DNA of 64,000 nt from Thiorhodovibrio frisius (GTDB taxonomy: Bacteria; Pseudomonadota; Gammaproteobacteria; Chromatiales; Chromatiaceae), in NCBI RefSeq assembly GCF_033954835.1, contig NZ_CP121471.1, forward strand, positions 682,001 to 746,000. The letters are read 5' to 3'. Each line of letters opens with the position of its first letter. Position 1 is the stretch's first letter. Both the position numbers and the translations under genes were made by a program. Below are positions 62,179-64,000 of the stretch, piece after piece. Below the pieces are notes generated by a model. The model searched no databases and had not been told where the DNA came from. It saw only the letters and a program-made list of their open reading frames with translations.

Positions 62179-64000
62179 ATGGCTTTATCCACACGGACAC
62201 CTCGATTCGGCACTGGCATTCTTGTCCTGCTATGCGCGGGGCTGTCGATGCCGGAATGCGGCATTGGCCGCGAGGCTGCGGGGGAGTTCGATCCATCAGA
62301 GCAGGGGTTGGAGAGCCGGTCGCTCGAATCCAAGGTTCTTGACGTGATCGCTGACGCGACGGAGATTGCCACCAAGAACCGCATGAATGCGGACTATGTG
62401 CCCGGCATCCTGACCATTCTAAGGCGCGATGAGATGATGGCTCTGGGTGTGCGGACTGTGGCGGAAGCTTTGACGCTGGTGCCCGGCGTGGTCATCGACC
62501 GTCGGCAAGAAGGTCGCTTCACTGCATCTTTTCGAGGCCTTGATAATGGGAATAATGAAGTCAAGGTTCTGATTGATTCCGTGCCGCTGAATAACAGCCT
62601 CGCGGGAAACTCGACGTACTTCGAGTTACCGATTGCGCAAGTCGAGCGTATCGAGGTGATTCGCGGCCCTGGCTCCGCGCTCTACGGGGAATCGGCTTTC
62701 GCGGGCCTCATCAACATCGTTACCTACTCGCAACCCTACGCACACCTGCGCTACGGTGACAATGGCACCACGGAAGTCGGTGCCATCTACCGCTTTGACG
62801 ACCCCGAGCGAGACCTTTCGCTGCGAGTGAACCTGGCAGGCTGGGATAGTCGCGGGGCTGATCTGTGGGTTGAGAGAGACCTGCTCCATACCATCGGGCT
62901 GGCTTCAGTCTCCAATGCTCCGGGGCCAGTCGATAGTGGCGAGCAATATCGATTCGGGCAGCTTAAACTTGATGTGGCCAATGCCTCGCTGTTCGCGCAA
63001 TACCAGTTTAGCCGCAAAAACGCCTTCTTCGGCAGCACCGGCGTCCTGCCTGATGCGTCTGGTCGCAACAACCGTTTGGATGACAGTCAATGGTTGCTTC
63101 AGGGCCGCGTTGACTTTGCGCCAATGGCCAATCTGAACGGTGCTTTCATCCTCCGCTGGCAACAGGTCGAGTCTTTCTTCGACAAGCTCCTGCGGCCTCC
63201 CGGTGCGCCTGCGGTGCCAGACAGCCCTCTCCTGCCAGATGGGTTGTACAACGAGAGATGGTTGTCGGCTATGTCGACCAAAGCCGAGACCTTTCTCGAA
63301 TGGACGGGCTGGGACCACCACAAGTTGCGCGTCGAGTTCAGCATTGCAAGGGATGAGGGACTCGATGCATGGCGAGCCTTCAACGCCGATATCTTTACCT
63401 TCGAACAGTTGCCCGAAATGCGCCGCTATTCGGGAGAACTTGCGACTTTTACGCCAGATGCGGCGCGTACAGTCAGCAGCCTGGCTATTCAGGATGAGTG
63501 GTCCATCCTTGAAAACCTCGATCTGACGCTAGGCGCACGCTATGACCATTACAGCGATCTTAGCGACAGTTTTTCTCCTCGCATTGCCGGTGTCTGGCGC
63601 ATCAACGACAGGCACGTGGTTAAAGCTCAGCTTGCCGGTGCGTTTTTTCCGCCCACGCTGCTTCAGCGGTATTATGTTCCGTTGCCGCCGACAGAGCAGG
63701 AAACGCCGGATAGACCGCAGCGCGTTCACACGGCGGAGATCGGCTACATTTTCCGCAAGCCGAACACTGTCGCCCGCCTGACCCTTTACTACTCCAAGTT
63801 ATTTGACATCATCGTCACGACTCCTGAAGGCATCTTCAATCGCGGCAAAGAGCGTCTGAAGGGGGTCGAACTCGAGTGGGAGCAGCGGTTCTGGCGCGAC
63901 TTCAAGCTGGATGCCAATCTGAGCTATGCGGACACTTTAAACGAGGAGACTGGTGGCCCGATACCGGGCGCGGCAAAATGGCTTGGGAACCTTAGTCTTT
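62179..64000 (+). CDS. TonB-dependent outer-membrane receptor (second), 3' end outside window
   Basis: 607 codons from ATG 62179 (GGAG 5 nt upstream), open to the window end. Signal peptide, then VLDVIADATEIATKNRMNADYVPG, GVRTVAEALTLVPGV, IAQVERIEVIRGPGSALYGESAFAGLINIVTY and a barrel with the same order of features as the receptor at 57926. The shared plug sequence shows the two are paralogues: ATKxxMNADYVPGxxTIL is nearly identical. The paralogue barrels differ strongly, suggesting different ligands. A cysteine pair flanks the signal end (LCAGLSMPECG). It follows the cyclase gene by 120 nt. Confidence 0.9.
   Translation, partial: MALSTRTPRFGTGILVLLCAGLSMPECGIGREAAGEFDPSEQGLESRSLESKVLDVIADATEIATKNRMNADYVPGILTILRRDEMMALGVRTVAEALTLVPGVVIDRRQEGRFTASFRGLDNGNNEVKVLIDSVPLNNSLAGNSTYFELPIAQVERIEVIRGPGSALYGESAFAGLINIVTYSQPYAHLRYGDNGTTEVGAIYRFDDPERDLSLRVNLAGWDSRGADLWVERDLLHTIGLASVSNAPGPVDSGEQYRFGQLKLDVANASLFAQYQFSRKNAFFGSTGVLPDASGRNNRLDDSQWLLQGRVDFAPMANLNGAFILRWQQVESFFDKLLRPPGAPAVPDSPLLPDGLYNERWLSAMSTKAETFLEWTGWDHHKLRVEFSIARDEGLDAWRAFNADIFTFEQLPEMRRYSGELATFTPDAARTVSSLAIQDEWSILENLDLTLGARYDHYSDLSDSFSPRIAGVWRINDRHVVKAQLAGAFFPPTLLQRYYVPLPPTEQETPDRPQRVHTAEIGYIFRKPNTVARLTLYYSKLFDIIVTTPEGIFNRGKERLKGVELEWEQRFWRDFKLDANLSYADTLNEETGGPIPGAAKWLGNLSL

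Overview
The window is chromosomal DNA of a GC-rich gammaproteobacterium. Core gene order (rpsB-tsf-pyrH-frr-uppS-cdsA-dxr-rseP-bamA-skp-lpxD-fabZ-lpxA-lpxB-rnhB and ybgC-tolQRAB-pal-cpoB), a cobalamin-dependent MetH, and DUF1631 and DUF2782 proteins fit a Chromatiales-like (purple sulfur bacterial) genome. The lineage is an inference: no photosynthesis or sulfur-oxidation gene lies in the window.

Layout. 1-1251 (minus): the start of a TrpD-like glycosyl transferase family 3 protein and an N-carbamoylputrescine amidase. 1300-3160: a small accessory island of toxin-antitoxin and defence remnants. It holds a UPF0175 antitoxin with a DUF3368/PIN toxin broken by an internal deletion, a truncated TOTE-type conflict protein, a short excisionase-type HTH protein, an apparently intact ParDE-type pair and a BrnA-like C-terminal scrap. 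3174-11629 (minus): a vitamin B12 block reading metH, hicA, hicB, btuF, btuC, btuD, cobD. It couples B12 uptake and cobinamide processing to the main B12-dependent enzyme, with a HicAB toxin-antitoxin module in its middle. 11849-18231: tRNA-Ala, a DUF882 peptidase-like protein, a soluble lytic transglycosylase, a DUF1631 protein, a small conserved protein and an O-acetylhomoserine sulfhydrylase. 18304-21766 (minus): glnD and map.

22236-37082 (plus): a long, partly translationally coupled macro-operon for translation factors, UMP kinase, isoprenoid and phospholipid precursors, outer-membrane protein assembly and lipid A synthesis. 37184-41808 (minus): a YihY membrane protein, smpB, a two-gene TRAP transporter without its binding protein, and a DUF2782 protein. 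42035-48921 (plus): bioA, ybgC and the Tol-Pal system. 49066-49502: tRNA-Cys, tRNA-Leu(UAA) and a divergent initiator tRNA with a strong promoter and terminator. Then come a beta-propeller glycosidase-like protein, typA, rlmI (minus), tRNA-Leu(CAG) (minus), rnr and rlmB.

57926-64000 (plus): the most unusual part. A TonB-dependent receptor, a YfiR-like periplasmic protein, a two-TM PAS-GGDEF diguanylate cyclase and a second, related TonB-dependent receptor (cut by the window end) are all in one direction, the first three almost without gaps. This looks like a surface-to-c-di-GMP signalling cassette.

Two genes of the B12 block (cobD and btuF) encode conserved N-terminal sequence upstream of any ATG, GTG or TTG, so they either start at a near-cognate codon such as CTG or carry a sequence error. 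No CRISPR array, intact insertion sequence or prophage was seen.
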